A DNA stretch of 5,967 nt, from assembly GCA_964446745.1 (NCBI GenBank), contig CAYURR010000178.1, forward strand, positions 1 to 5,967. The letters are read 5' to 3'. The first letter of the stretch is position 1; the number at the start of each line of letters is the position of its first letter. The notes under the pieces were generated by a model, which was given only the letters and a program-made list of their open reading frames with translations, did not search any database and was not told the origin of the DNA. Below, in pieces: positions 1 through 5,967 of the stretch. The DNA is from CAYURR01 sp964446745. Lineage in GTDB: Bacteria > Bacillota > Clostridia > Lachnospirales > WQUN01. The position numbers and the translations under genes are program-made.

Positions 1-719
1 CCGAAATTACCCCTGATGATTCCACCTATAGAGAACAGGAACAGGATGATGACCGTGGGCTTTAAGCATGGGAGGATGATGTAGCGGATACGTTGAAAAC
101 CGTTTACACCGTCTACGTTTGCGGCCTCTATCATGGATGTGTCGATACCCACGATGGTCGCAAAATAAACCACGGTTCCGTAACCGGTGCTCTGCCAGAG
201 TTGTATAAGGACTATAAGAAACGGCCAAGCATTGGGTTGGGAATAGAGCTTTGGCATGTCATAACCGAGCGAACGCACAGTGGCGGAGATAAAGCCGTAA
301 TCATAGTTAATAAGGTTGTAGACCAAGAGACTGACCAGAACGGCCGAGATGAAATAAGGCAGGAACATTGCACTTTGTGTGATCTTCTTAAAATATTTAC
401 TTGCGACCTCGCTCAAGAGTATCGCAAATGTGATCTGTAAAAAATTGCCGCAGATAATGAATGCGAGATTATACAGAACGGTGTTTCGTAGCAGCAGCCA
501 TAGCTGGCCGGACTGAAACAGGAACTTGAAATTGTCAAAGCCTATAAAGGGACTGTTGAAAATACCCTTCCCATAATTGAAACGGGTAAACGCCACATAC
601 GCGCCGGGCATGGGCATATACGAAAAAACAAAGAAAAACAGGATAGCCGGCAAACACATCAGTAACAATGTCTTGCTTTTGGCCACATTTTTGCAAAACA
701 CCTCAAACTTTTTAGCCAT
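1..719 (-). CDS. ABC sugar transporter permease, LplB type (partial, C-terminus off the window)
   Basis: An inner-membrane permease subunit of a carbohydrate ABC importer, of the LplB branch used by Firmicutes for oligosaccharides. The reading frame gives 239 residues from ATG at 719 and runs off the left edge still open; family members are usually about 290-320 residues, so roughly the last 60 are missing. Hydrophobic segments lie near residues 17-40, 73-102, 115-136 and 165-190, with another starting near 219. The cytoplasmic EAA loop that docks on the ATPase is clear at residues 198-217 (bases 128-69): E198-A-A, D203-G204 and the closing ILP. The start is supported by GGAGG at 728-732, 8 bases before the ATG. 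It is divergent from the GH127 gene and probably begins an operon continuing left, where a second permease and a solute-binding protein would be expected. Beta-L-arabinofuranosides as substrate are inferred from the neighbours only. Confidence 0.93.
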   Translation of the reverse strand, partial: MAKKFEVFCKNVAKSKTLLLMCLPAILFFFVFSYMPMPGAYVAFTRFNYGKGIFNSPFIGFDNFKFLFQSGQLWLLLRNTVLYNLAFIICGNFLQITFAILLSEVASKYFKKITQSAMFLPYFISAVLVSLLVYNLINYDYGFISATVRSLGYDMPKLYSQPNAWPFLIVLIQLWQSTGYGTVVYFATIVGIDTSMIEAANVDGVNGFQRIRYIILPCLKPTVIILFLFSIGGIIRGNF

Positions 720-768
720 AATTATCGCCTCCCACATTTTTGAAATCGATTTCTTAAACTTTGGAATG

Positions 769-797
769 AATCTATCACTGCAAAATGTATTTGTCAA
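769..797 (-). promoter_or_regulatory. Predicted sigma-A promoter of the permease gene
   Basis: On the minus strand a perfect TTGACA -35 box (797-792) is followed by a 17-bp spacer and TAGATT (774-769, four of six matches to TATAAT). Transcription would start near 762, giving a leader of about 43 bases before the ATG at 719. The spacer contains one of the repeated TGCAAAATGTA elements (779-789). The -35 and the spacer length are strong, the -10 only fair. Confidence 0.65.
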
Positions 798-889
798 GAA
801 AATAATTATGCATTTTTAACAAGAGAATGATGACTCTTTGCATTTTGTAATGACCATTCAAAATAACATTTCCATTTGAGCAAAATGCA
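779..889. repeat. Four phased operator-like elements in the divergent control region
   Basis: Four similar 11-bp elements start at 779 (TGCAAAATGTA), 809 (TGCATTTTTAA), 839 (TGCATTTTGTA) and 879 (AGCAAAATGCA). Each is an imperfect dyad with a three-base A/T centre, consensus roughly TGCAwwwTGYA; the copy at 809 is the most degenerate. Centres at 784, 814, 844 and 884 are 30, 30 and 40 bp apart, near whole helical turns, so bound proteins would sit on about the same DNA face. The first and last copies lie inside the -35/-10 spacers of the two divergent promoters. The arrangement suggests cooperative binding by one dimeric regulator, more likely a repressor. The motif does not resemble the LacI-family operator or the catabolite-control (cre) consensus. 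The regulator's family cannot be told from this window. Confidence 0.55.
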
Positions 890-897
890 ACTATAAT
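869..897 (+). promoter_or_regulatory. Predicted sigma-A promoter of the GH127-kinase operon
   Basis: TTTCCA (869-874, four of six matches to TTGACA) and a perfect TATAAT (892-897) are separated by 17 bp. Transcription would start near 904, about 51 bases before the ATG at 955. The spacer holds the AGCAAAATGCA copy (879-889) of the repeated element, as in the opposing promoter. Confidence 0.65.
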
Positions 898-924
898 GAA
901 TCCGAAACAACGTTATATGATAGA

Positions 925-942
925 TTCGATTCATCATTCGAA
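925..942 (+). other. Small possible hairpin in the GH127 leader
   Basis: TTCGA (925-929) and TCGAA (938-942) can pair with an 8-base loop, ending just before the GGAGG at 946-950. A five-pair stem is weak, so an effect on translation is only a possibility. Confidence 0.2.
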
Positions 943-954
943 AGCGGAGGACCT

Positions 955-2865
955 ATGAAGATAACAAAACAACAGCAAAACATCCCCCTCAACAAGGTGC
1001 GTGTGGATGATGCGTTCTGGTCACCGATACAGGGGCTCGTACGTGACGTGGTGATACCGTACCAATACGACATTATGGACGACAGGCTACCCGGCGTAGA
1101 AAAGAGTCATGCAATAGAGAATTTCCGGATAGCGGCGGGGCTTTCCGACGGTGAGTTCTACGGAATGGTATTTCAGGATAGCGATGTCGCGAAATGGCTT
1201 GAGGGTGTGGCTTATTCACTCATGACGCGACCCGATCCGGAGCTCGAGGCGCAGGCAGACGCGCTTATCGAGATCATCAAGGCCGCCCAACAGCCCGACG
1301 GTTACCTAAACACCTTCTTTACGCTCAAGGAGCCCGAGCACCGCTGGCAAAACCTACACGAATGCCACGAGCTCTATAGCGCGGGGCATATGATGGAGGC
1401 CGCTGTCGCGTATTACGAGGCTACGGGCAAGAGAACGCTCTTGGATGTAATGTCGTCTATGGCCGATCACATCTGCGACCGTTTCGGACCGGACAAAACG
1501 GAGGGCTACCCGGGGCATCAAGAGGTTGAGATCGGATTATTAAAGATGTACCGATGCACGGGTAACGAACGCTATAGGGATACCGCCGCGTATTTCTTGG
1601 ACGAACGTGGAAAGTCGCCCAATTTCTTTGAGCGCGAAACTGCTGCACGTGGCTGGCAGCACTGGGGTGTACATAAAATCGAAGCGATCTACAACCAAGC
1701 GCATATACCCGTACGAGAGCAATCAGACGCAGTCGGGCACAGCGTACGTGCGGTTTATATGTATACGGCTATGGCCGATATGGCCGCCGAAACCGGTGAT
1801 GAGGATCTATACAAGGCCTGTTTACGTCTCTGGGACAGCATCACTCAAAAGCGCATGTACATAACGGGTGGTATCGGCTCCACCGTTCATGGAGAGGCGT
1901 TTACGATCGATTACGATCTGCCAAACGATACGGTCTATGCCGAAACCTGTGCGTCCATCGGCTTGATCTTCTTCGCACGGCGTATGCTCGAGATACAACC
2001 GTCTGGCATATACGCCGACACCATCGAACGTTCGCTTTACAACACCGTATTGAGTGGTATGCAACAGGACGGCACACGATTCTTCTATGTAAACCCGCTC
2101 GAGGTAGTGCCCGGTGTTTCCGGTACGCTGCAGGACTACAGACATGTGCTTCCGGTGCGTCCCGAATGGTATGCTTGCGCGTGCTGCCCACCTAATGTGA
2201 CGCGGCTGCTGACCTCTCTGGGTCAATACGCCTGGGGCGAGGGTTTAGATACTGTCTACTCACATCTGTATTTAGGCGGCGAGGTCAGCCTTTCCATAGC
2301 GGGTGGTGTGGACATACGCTGTGCTTCAAATTATCCGTGGCAGGGTAAGGTCTCTTATACGATTACCCGTATAGCCGATCAGGCTGCGGATGGGGTTGAA
2401 TTTACCCTCGCCGTGCATGTGCCGGGCTGGTGCAAGGACATATCCTTTACTGTTAATAATGAGCGCGTTGCACCCGAGATCAAGGACGGATATGCATATA
2501 TCAAACGCTACTGGAAGACAGGCGACACCCTCTTGCTCGATATGGACATACCCGTAAGGCGTATCTATTCGAACACGGCTGTACGAGAAAATGCGGGTTG
2601 TGTGGCTCTGATGCGTGGGCCTATCGTCTACTGCGCCGAGGAATGCGACAACGGCAATCAACTCTCGGCATTAAGAATCCCCACCGACGCGGAGATAACA
2701 GGTGATAGGATACTCATGATAAGCGGCAAGCGTGTATCTACCGGCACGGATCTGTATACGGAGACCCGCCCGAGGGCTGAGGACGTTGAGATCACTGCGG
2801 TACCGTTTTATAGCTGGGGAAACAGGGGCGAGGGCGAAATGAGGGTCTGGTTCTTAGAGGGATAA
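955..2865 (+). CDS. GH127 (former DUF1680) beta-L-arabinofuranosidase
   Basis: A 636-residue glycoside hydrolase of family GH127, which removes terminal beta-L-arabinofuranose from oligosaccharides by a retaining mechanism with a zinc-bound cysteine nucleophile. The match to Bifidobacterium HypBA1 (658 residues; E322, E338, C340, C417, C418) is direct. The GEAF motif gives E314 as acid/base; AETC gives E330 and C332, with the same 16- and 2-residue spacing; ACACCPPN gives C410 as nucleophile and C411 as the further zinc ligand. The (alpha/alpha)6-barrel core covers about residues 15-420, including an HECHELY segment at 135-141, followed by beta-sandwich regions to the C-terminus. No signal peptide or membrane segment is seen, so it should act in the cytosol on imported sugars. 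ATG at 955 has GGAGG at 946-950, only 4 bases upstream. It leads an operon with the kinase. Specificity for arabinofuranose is known for only some GH127 members. Confidence 0.93.
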   Translation: MKITKQQQNIPLNKVRVDDAFWSPIQGLVRDVVIPYQYDIMDDRLPGVEKSHAIENFRIAAGLSDGEFYGMVFQDSDVAKWLEGVAYSLMTRPDPELEAQADALIEIIKAAQQPDGYLNTFFTLKEPEHRWQNLHECHELYSAGHMMEAAVAYYEATGKRTLLDVMSSMADHICDRFGPDKTEGYPGHQEVEIGLLKMYRCTGNERYRDTAAYFLDERGKSPNFFERETAARGWQHWGVHKIEAIYNQAHIPVREQSDAVGHSVRAVYMYTAMADMAAETGDEDLYKACLRLWDSITQKRMYITGGIGSTVHGEAFTIDYDLPNDTVYAETCASIGLIFFARRMLEIQPSGIYADTIERSLYNTVLSGMQQDGTRFFYVNPLEVVPGVSGTLQDYRHVLPVRPEWYACACCPPNVTRLLTSLGQYAWGEGLDTVYSHLYLGGEVSLSIAGGVDIRCASNYPWQGKVSYTITRIADQAADGVEFTLAVHVPGWCKDISFTVNNERVAPEIKDGYAYIKRYWKTGDTLLLDMDIPVRRIYSNTAVRENAGCVALMRGPIVYCAEECDNGNQLSALRIPTDAEITGDRILMISGKRVSTGTDLYTETRPRAEDVEITAVPFYSWGNRGEGEMRVWFLEG

Positions 2866-2896
2866 GATCGAAGGATAAGCTTGATAAATTATATAT

Positions 2897-2901
2897 GGGG
2901 G
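2897..2901 (+). promoter_or_regulatory. Ribosome binding site that decides the kinase start
   Basis: GGGGG at 2897-2901 lies 9 bases before ATG 2911. A competing TTG at 2881 has AAGGA (2871-2875) 5 bases upstream, but would add ten residues before the conserved N-terminal phosphate-binding strand, where family proteins normally start only a few residues earlier. ATG 2911 is therefore preferred. Confidence 0.55.
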
Positions 2902-2910
2902 TTAAATGAA

Positions 2911-4479
2911 ATGAATAATAGGTTTCTGGGCATAGAGCTCGGCTCTACCCGTATAAAAGCTGTGCTGATAGACGGTGCTCACAATCCGATAGCCTCGGGT
3001 TCGCACGAATGGGAAAACCGCTTGGAAAACGGCGTATTTACCTATCGCTTAGACGATGTATGGAACGGTTTGCAGGATTGCTTTAAGAAGCTCTCGAAGG
3101 ATGTGCAAGACAAATGCGGCGCTCCGCTCACGGAGATAGACGGCATCGGTATCTCCGCTATGATGCACGGTTATCTTGCGTTTGACGGCGCGGATAACCT
3201 GCTCGTCCCGTTTCGCACATGGCGTAACACGATTACCGAGCAGGCAGCCGAGCAGCTCACTGAGCTGTTCGGCTTTAACATACCGCAGCGCTGGAGCATC
3301 GCGCAACTGTATCAAGCGATATTAAACAACGAGGAGCATGTAAAGGATGTCGCGTTTATAACCACCTTGGCCGGATATGTCCACTGGAAGCTCACGGGCG
3401 AGAAGGTTCTCGGTGTGGGTGACGCGTCCGGTATGTTCCCTATCGACAGCGTGACCAAGGACTTTAATACGACGATGAAAGAAAAGTTTGGCAAGCTGGT
3501 TGCGGATAAGGGTTTCGGCTGTGATATCGAGCATATCATGCCCCATGTACTGTCTGCGGGACAGGACGCGGGTAAATTGACCGAAGAGGGTGCGCGCTTG
3601 CTTGACCCCACCGGACAGCTAAAGGCGGGAATACCGATGTGTGCGCCGGAGGGTGATGCGGGTACCGGTATGGTTGCGACAAATAGCGTTGCACCACGTA
3701 CGGGTAATATATCGGCCGGTACATCGGTGTTCGCTATGATCGTTTTGGAAAAGGAGCTCTCACGCTATTACACGGAGGTCGACATGGTGACAACGCCATC
3801 GGGTGCGCCGGTGGCTATGGTTCACTGTAACACCTGCACAACGGACCTCGATGCGTGGATAAAGATTATGCAGGAGCTGACCGAGGCTTTGGGCCAAAAG
3901 GTCGGTATGGATACGCTCTATGATGTTTTGTACGCCAAAGCGCTCGAAGGTGATGCCGATTGCGGCGGCCTAATCTCATACAACTACTATTCCGGCGAGC
4001 CCGTTTCACAGGTCGAAACAGGCCGACCATTGTTCGTCCGCACCCCATCAAGCAGCTTCACATTGGCGAACTTTATGCGCACCCAGGTCTATTCGACGAT
4101 GGCAACCCTTAAAATGGGTATGGATATGTTGTTTGAAAACGAACATGTGCTGCTCGACAGGTTGCTTGGGCATGGCGGTTTGTTTAAGTCAAAGGGCGTG
4201 GGACAGCAGATTATGGCCGGTGCGTTAAACGTGCCCGTAGCGGTAATGGAAACCGCCGGTGAAGGCGGCGCATGGGGTATATCATTGCTGGCCGCATACA
4301 TGGTCAGCAAATCCGACGACGAAACCTTAGAGGCTTATCTCGATAAAAAGGTATTCGCGGGCAGCGAGGGTATAAAGGCCGAGCCAAAGCCCGAGGATAT
4401 AGAGGGCTTCGCGGCATTTATGAAACGTTATGAAGACGGGCTCGAGATCGAACGCGCAGCCGGTAAGCATATGAACTAA
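2911..4479 (+). CDS. FGGY-family carbohydrate kinase, probably L-ribulokinase-like
   Basis: A 522-residue cytosolic sugar kinase of the ASKHA/FGGY fold that transfers phosphate from ATP to a sugar. Domain I starts with the phosphate-1 loop FLGIELGSTRIK (5-16), then the sugar-site segment ISAMMHG (81-87) and FRTWRNT (101-107). D249 in EGDAGTG is the likely catalytic base. Domain II has the phosphate-2 motif SAGTS (268-272), GHGGLF (420-425) and the adenosine loop GEGGAWG (450-456). The length suits the family. It resembles, from memory, a clostridial subgroup that I associate with arabinose genes and that differs from classical E. coli AraB. Following the GH127 gene by 45 bp, it would act on a product of released L-arabinose, so L-ribulose is the best substrate guess; xylulose or another ketose is possible. 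An in-frame TTG at 2881 would give 532 residues. No isomerase or epimerase gene is present in the window. Confidence 0.88.
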   Translation: MNNRFLGIELGSTRIKAVLIDGAHNPIASGSHEWENRLENGVFTYRLDDVWNGLQDCFKKLSKDVQDKCGAPLTEIDGIGISAMMHGYLAFDGADNLLVPFRTWRNTITEQAAEQLTELFGFNIPQRWSIAQLYQAILNNEEHVKDVAFITTLAGYVHWKLTGEKVLGVGDASGMFPIDSVTKDFNTTMKEKFGKLVADKGFGCDIEHIMPHVLSAGQDAGKLTEEGARLLDPTGQLKAGIPMCAPEGDAGTGMVATNSVAPRTGNISAGTSVFAMIVLEKELSRYYTEVDMVTTPSGAPVAMVHCNTCTTDLDAWIKIMQELTEALGQKVGMDTLYDVLYAKALEGDADCGGLISYNYYSGEPVSQVETGRPLFVRTPSSSFTLANFMRTQVYSTMATLKMGMDMLFENEHVLLDRLLGHGGLFKSKGVGQQIMAGALNVPVAVMETAGEGGAWGISLLAAYMVSKSDDETLEAYLDKKVFAGSEGIKAEPKPEDIEGFAAFMKRYEDGLEIERAAGKHMN

Positions 4480-4497
4480 AACCTTTGCCACGGATTT

Positions 4498-5166
4498 TCA
4501 CCTTCGCAATCGCTCCTTATTAAGGATTTCCACGTAACCCCGGCGTAACTCGACGATACCCTCTTTTTCAAAATATTTCAGCATTCGAGATACAACCTCA
4601 CGCGCCGTACCCATGTATTTCGCTATTTGTTCATGGGTCAGCGCAAGGCTATCGGAGCCGGTCTTTGCTGTTTCATCGAGCAGAAATACCGCAAGACGGC
4701 GGTCAAAGCTCATGAATAAGATCTGCTCCATAGCCCACATCACATCTGAGAAACGATCGACCGCAACACGCAGCGCAAAGTTTTCGACATAGGGGTTATT
4801 GTTTTGTATCTGTGAGAAGATACCGGAGTTAATAAGCAAAACCTCTGTGTCCCGTTCGGCATCGATATGCACATCAAAGGTTATATTGTTTAGAAGACAG
4901 GATGCGGACAGGATGCATACATCACCTTGATTTATCCGATACAATGTGATCTCCTTGCCGTCCTCTGACAGGATATATGTACGCAACTCGCCGCTCTTGA
5001 CAATGAGCACCCCGACGCATTTATTGTCTGCGCTGTGTACATTATCCCCCTGCCTGTATAAAACGGACTTGGTGTTTGCAATCAGCGAATCCGCTTCCTT
5101 GTTTGATATCTTATCCCAAAAGGGCAGCAGCCCTTTCATTAAATTCAAGTCACCTTTATCTTTCAC
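4498..5166 (-). CDS. Crp/Fnr-family transcription regulator
   Basis: A cytosolic, dimeric DNA-binding regulator of about 222 residues. From GTG 5166, an N-terminal cupin-like effector domain covers about residues 20-120, a dimer helix about 125-160 (with FSDVMWAMEQILFMSFDRRLA), and a Crp-type winged helix about 170-215. In the last part THEQIAKYMGTAREVVSRML is the helix-turn-helix and GIVELRRGYVEI the wing. The cyclic-nucleotide cassette of Crp (Gly-Glu with a later Arg-Ser) is not visible: the region reads GDVCILSASC, so cAMP binding is doubtful. There are three cysteines (C50, C84, C90), too few for an Fnr-type four-cysteine iron-sulfur site. The start is uncertain. GTG 5166 has GAGGTGG at 5172-5178 with 5 bases between; GTG 5175 overlaps that site; ATG 5139 has AAAGGTGA about 10 bases upstream. 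It is divergent from the antiporter gene and convergent with the kinase. Confidence 0.9.
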   Translation of the reverse strand: MKDKGDLNLMKGLLPFWDKISNKEADSLIANTKSVLYRQGDNVHSADNKCVGVLIVKSGELRTYILSEDGKEITLYRINQGDVCILSASCLLNNITFDVHIDAERDTEVLLINSGIFSQIQNNNPYVENFALRVAVDRFSDVMWAMEQILFMSFDRRLAVFLLDETAKTGSDSLALTHEQIAKYMGTAREVVSRMLKYFEKEGIVELRRGYVEILNKERLRR

Positions 5167-5171
5167 GCTAT

Positions 5172-5178
5172 CCACCTC
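5172..5178 (-). promoter_or_regulatory. Ribosome binding site favouring GTG 5166 for the regulator
   Basis: On the minus strand GAGGTGG (5178-5172) lies 5 bases before GTG 5166. The upstream in-frame GTG at 5175 is part of this sequence and so cannot use it. A second purine-rich run, AAAGGTGA, precedes ATG 5139 and remains a serious alternative. Confidence 0.4.
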
Positions 5179-5184
5179 TATATA

Positions 5185-5193
5185 AATATATCA
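5185..5193 (-). promoter_or_regulatory. Possible extended -10 promoter of the Crp/Fnr gene
   Basis: On the minus strand TGATATATT (5193-5185) fits the extended -10 form TGnTATAAT with five of six core matches. No good -35 box lies 16-18 bp upstream; that position is taken by the 5191-5214 dyad, as expected for a promoter that depends on, or is controlled by, a bound protein. The start point would be near 5178, which would leave almost no leader before GTG 5166 and fits ATG 5139 better. Confidence 0.35.
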
Positions 5194-5214
5194 TAAACAG
5201 TGAATGATTTATGA
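5191..5214. promoter_or_regulatory. Dyad TCATAAA-N10-TTTATGA, possible regulator site
   Basis: A perfect 7-bp inverted repeat (5191-5197 and 5208-5214) with a 10-base centre, 24 bp in all, the size expected for a Crp/Fnr dimer site. It overlaps the -35 zone of the predicted regulator promoter, suggesting autoregulation. It does not match the E. coli Crp (TGTGA-N6-TCACA) or Fnr (TTGAT-N4-ATCAA) consensus, so the assignment is by position and symmetry only. Confidence 0.4.
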
Positions 5215-5240
5215 GCTATTAGGATGCGTTCCGAAGAAAA

Positions 5241-5259
5241 AGGTGATAAACTTTCACTT
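5241..5259. promoter_or_regulatory. Dyad AGGTGA-N7-TCACTT, possible Crp/Fnr site
   Basis: The half sites GTGA (5243-5246) and TCAC (5254-5257) match the core half sites of the Crp family, and the extended arms agree at five of six positions. The centre is 7 bp instead of the usual 6. It lies between the regulator and antiporter genes, about 34 bp before the antiporter ATG. No clear -35/-10 pair for the antiporter was found nearby. Confidence 0.35.
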
Positions 5260-5292
5260 CGTACGGTATTTGGATACGAAGGGGATAAGTAT

Positions 5293-5967
5293 ATGCTGTT
5301 TAGCCTTGCTCTGATATTTCTTTGCGGTCTTTTGCTGGGCAGTGTGTTTGAACGCTTGAAACTGCCGAGCCTACTGGGTATGCTCATCACGGGCATCATA
5401 TTGGGGCCGTATGCGATGAATCTTTTGAGCTCGGGCATTTTGAGCATTTCCGGGGATCTGCGGCAGATAGCCCTTGTGATCATATTAACAAGGGCCGGGC
5501 TTGCACTCGATATCAAGGACTTGATAAAGGTAGGACGCCCGGCCTTTCTCATGTGTTTTGTTCCGGCATGTTTTGAGATCGTCGGCATGCTGATCCTCGC
5601 GCCAAGGCTACTTGGGATTTCGTTACTTGAGGCCGCTGTTTTGGGCTCTGTCATCGCTGCCGTATCCCCGGCTGTCATTGTCCCCAAGATGCTAAAGCTC
5701 ATTGAAAGCGGATATGGAACTAAAAAAGCTATACCTCAACTCATTATGGCAGGGGCTTCGGCAGACGATGTATTTGTGATCGTATTGTTCGGTGCATTTA
5801 CAACACTTGCGGGCGGTGGTGAAATATCAGCCGCACAGTTTGTCAGCATACCTACATCCATTATATTTGGGCTTGCCGTCGGCATAATGCTTGGGCTTGT
5901 GCTCTCTGGCTTTTTCAAAAGGATACACATTCGGGACAGCAGAAAGGTCATCATCATCTTAAGTATT
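5293..5967 (+). CDS. Cation:proton antiporter, CPA superfamily (partial, C-terminus off the window)
   Basis: An inner-membrane secondary transporter that exchanges Na+ or K+ for H+. The window holds the first 225 codons with no stop; full members are about 380-420 residues or longer. Almost the whole sequence is membrane-spanning: segments near residues 2-17, 25-45, 57-70, 83-104, 111-132, 150-170 and 185-207. Family marks are FERLKLPSLLGMLITGIILGP (19-39, the inverted-repeat opening helix), TRAGLALD (66-73), AAVSPAVIVPKM (122-133) and GASADD (154-159). The paired D158-D159 is the ion-binding site of the electrogenic DD type. ATG 5293 has AAGGGG (5279-5284) 8 bases upstream. The frame is open back to ATG 5224, which would add 23 residues, but that codon has no spaced ribosome site and the added part is hydrophilic and unlike the family. 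It is divergent from the Crp/Fnr gene, which may control it. Ion preference cannot be read from the sequence. Confidence 0.9.
   Translation, partial: MLFSLALIFLCGLLLGSVFERLKLPSLLGMLITGIILGPYAMNLLSSGILSISGDLRQIALVIILTRAGLALDIKDLIKVGRPAFLMCFVPACFEIVGMLILAPRLLGISLLEAAVLGSVIAAVSPAVIVPKMLKLIESGYGTKKAIPQLIMAGASADDVFVIVLFGAFTTLAGGGEISAAQFVSIPTSIIFGLAVGIMLGLVLSGFFKRIHIRDSRKVIIILSI

Larger units (their letters stand above)
768..927. repeat. 10-bp inverted repeat flanking the divergent control region
   Basis: GAATCTATCA at 768-777 is repeated exactly in inverted form as TGATAGATTC at 918-927. The left copy contains the -10 box of the permease promoter; the right copy lies in the leader of the GH127 transcript, about 20 bp downstream of its -10 box. 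A 10-bp exact match within some 200 bp is unlikely by chance but not extremely so. It could be a second regulator site or just a repeated promoter-like word. Confidence 0.35.

Noticed and set aside
93..440. Plus-strand open frame of 115 codons at the left end
   Set aside because: It lies antisense to the permease frame, which has clear membrane segments and an EAA motif; the plus-strand translation shows no family features.
577..819. Plus-strand open frame of 80 codons crossing the permease start
   Set aside because: It overlaps the permease N-terminus and its promoter on the other strand, and has no ribosome site or recognisable motif.
1822..2226. Minus-strand open frame of 134 codons inside the GH127 gene
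   Set aside because: It lies opposite the catalytic region of GH127, where all active-site residues are intact in the plus frame.
4470..4505. Possible bidirectional terminator between the converging kinase and Crp/Fnr genes
   Set aside because: AAAACC and GGATTTT can pair around an 8-base loop, but only two GC pairs and a bulged A are available, so the stem is too weak to call.
4515..4531. TCCTT-ATT-AAGGA hairpin near the end of the Crp/Fnr gene
   Set aside because: It is a short stem inside coding sequence with no following T-run on either strand, so it is not a terminator.
5224..5292. N-terminal extension of the antiporter to ATG 5224
   Set aside because: The frame is open, but AGG directly touches that ATG with no spacing, the added residues are charged, and ATG 5293 has a well-placed AAGGGG.
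5178..5702. Minus-strand open frame of 174 codons opposite the antiporter
   Set aside because: It is the antisense image of a clear membrane transporter; its low-complexity Ser/Pro/Lys composition is what the antisense of hydrophobic codons gives.

Overview
This window looks like chromosomal DNA of an anaerobic, low-to-moderate GC Firmicute, probably a Clostridia member of the Lachnospiraceae/Oscillospiraceae kind. The assignment rests on protein style recognised by eye (an LplB-type sugar permease, a GH127 glycosidase, an atypical FGGY kinase, and a Crp/Fnr regulator next to a cation:proton antiporter), on purine-rich Shine-Dalgarno sequences, and on AT-rich intergenic DNA. No database search was possible.

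Left part (1-4479) is a carbohydrate-use locus. A minus-strand LplB-type ABC sugar permease (1-719, C-terminus outside the window) is divergent from a plus-strand pair: a GH127 beta-L-arabinofuranosidase (955-2865) and an FGGY carbohydrate kinase (2911-4479). The two transcripts start from a shared 235-bp AT-rich control region. It holds two facing sigma-A-type promoters and a set of TGCAwwwTGTA-like elements centred at 784, 814, 844 and 884, so spaced 30, 30 and 40 bp. The outermost two lie in the -35/-10 spacers of the two promoters. The simplest reading is that a transporter imports beta-L-arabinofuranoside oligosaccharides, the cytosolic GH127 enzyme trims them, and the kinase phosphorylates the resulting sugar (L-ribulose is the best guess), all under one shared regulator that is not encoded here.

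Right part (4498-5967) is a separate module. A minus-strand Crp/Fnr-family regulator (end at 4498) converges on the kinase with only 18 bp between stop codons and no convincing terminator. It is divergent from a plus-strand cation:proton antiporter (5293 to the window edge, C-terminus missing). Their 117-126 bp intergenic region carries two dyad-symmetric elements that could be sites for the regulator.

No RNA genes, CRISPR arrays, insertion sequences or attachment sites were seen. All protein families are known ones. The least explained parts are the phased operator-like array and the ligand of the Crp/Fnr protein, whose cyclic-nucleotide pocket lacks the usual residues.
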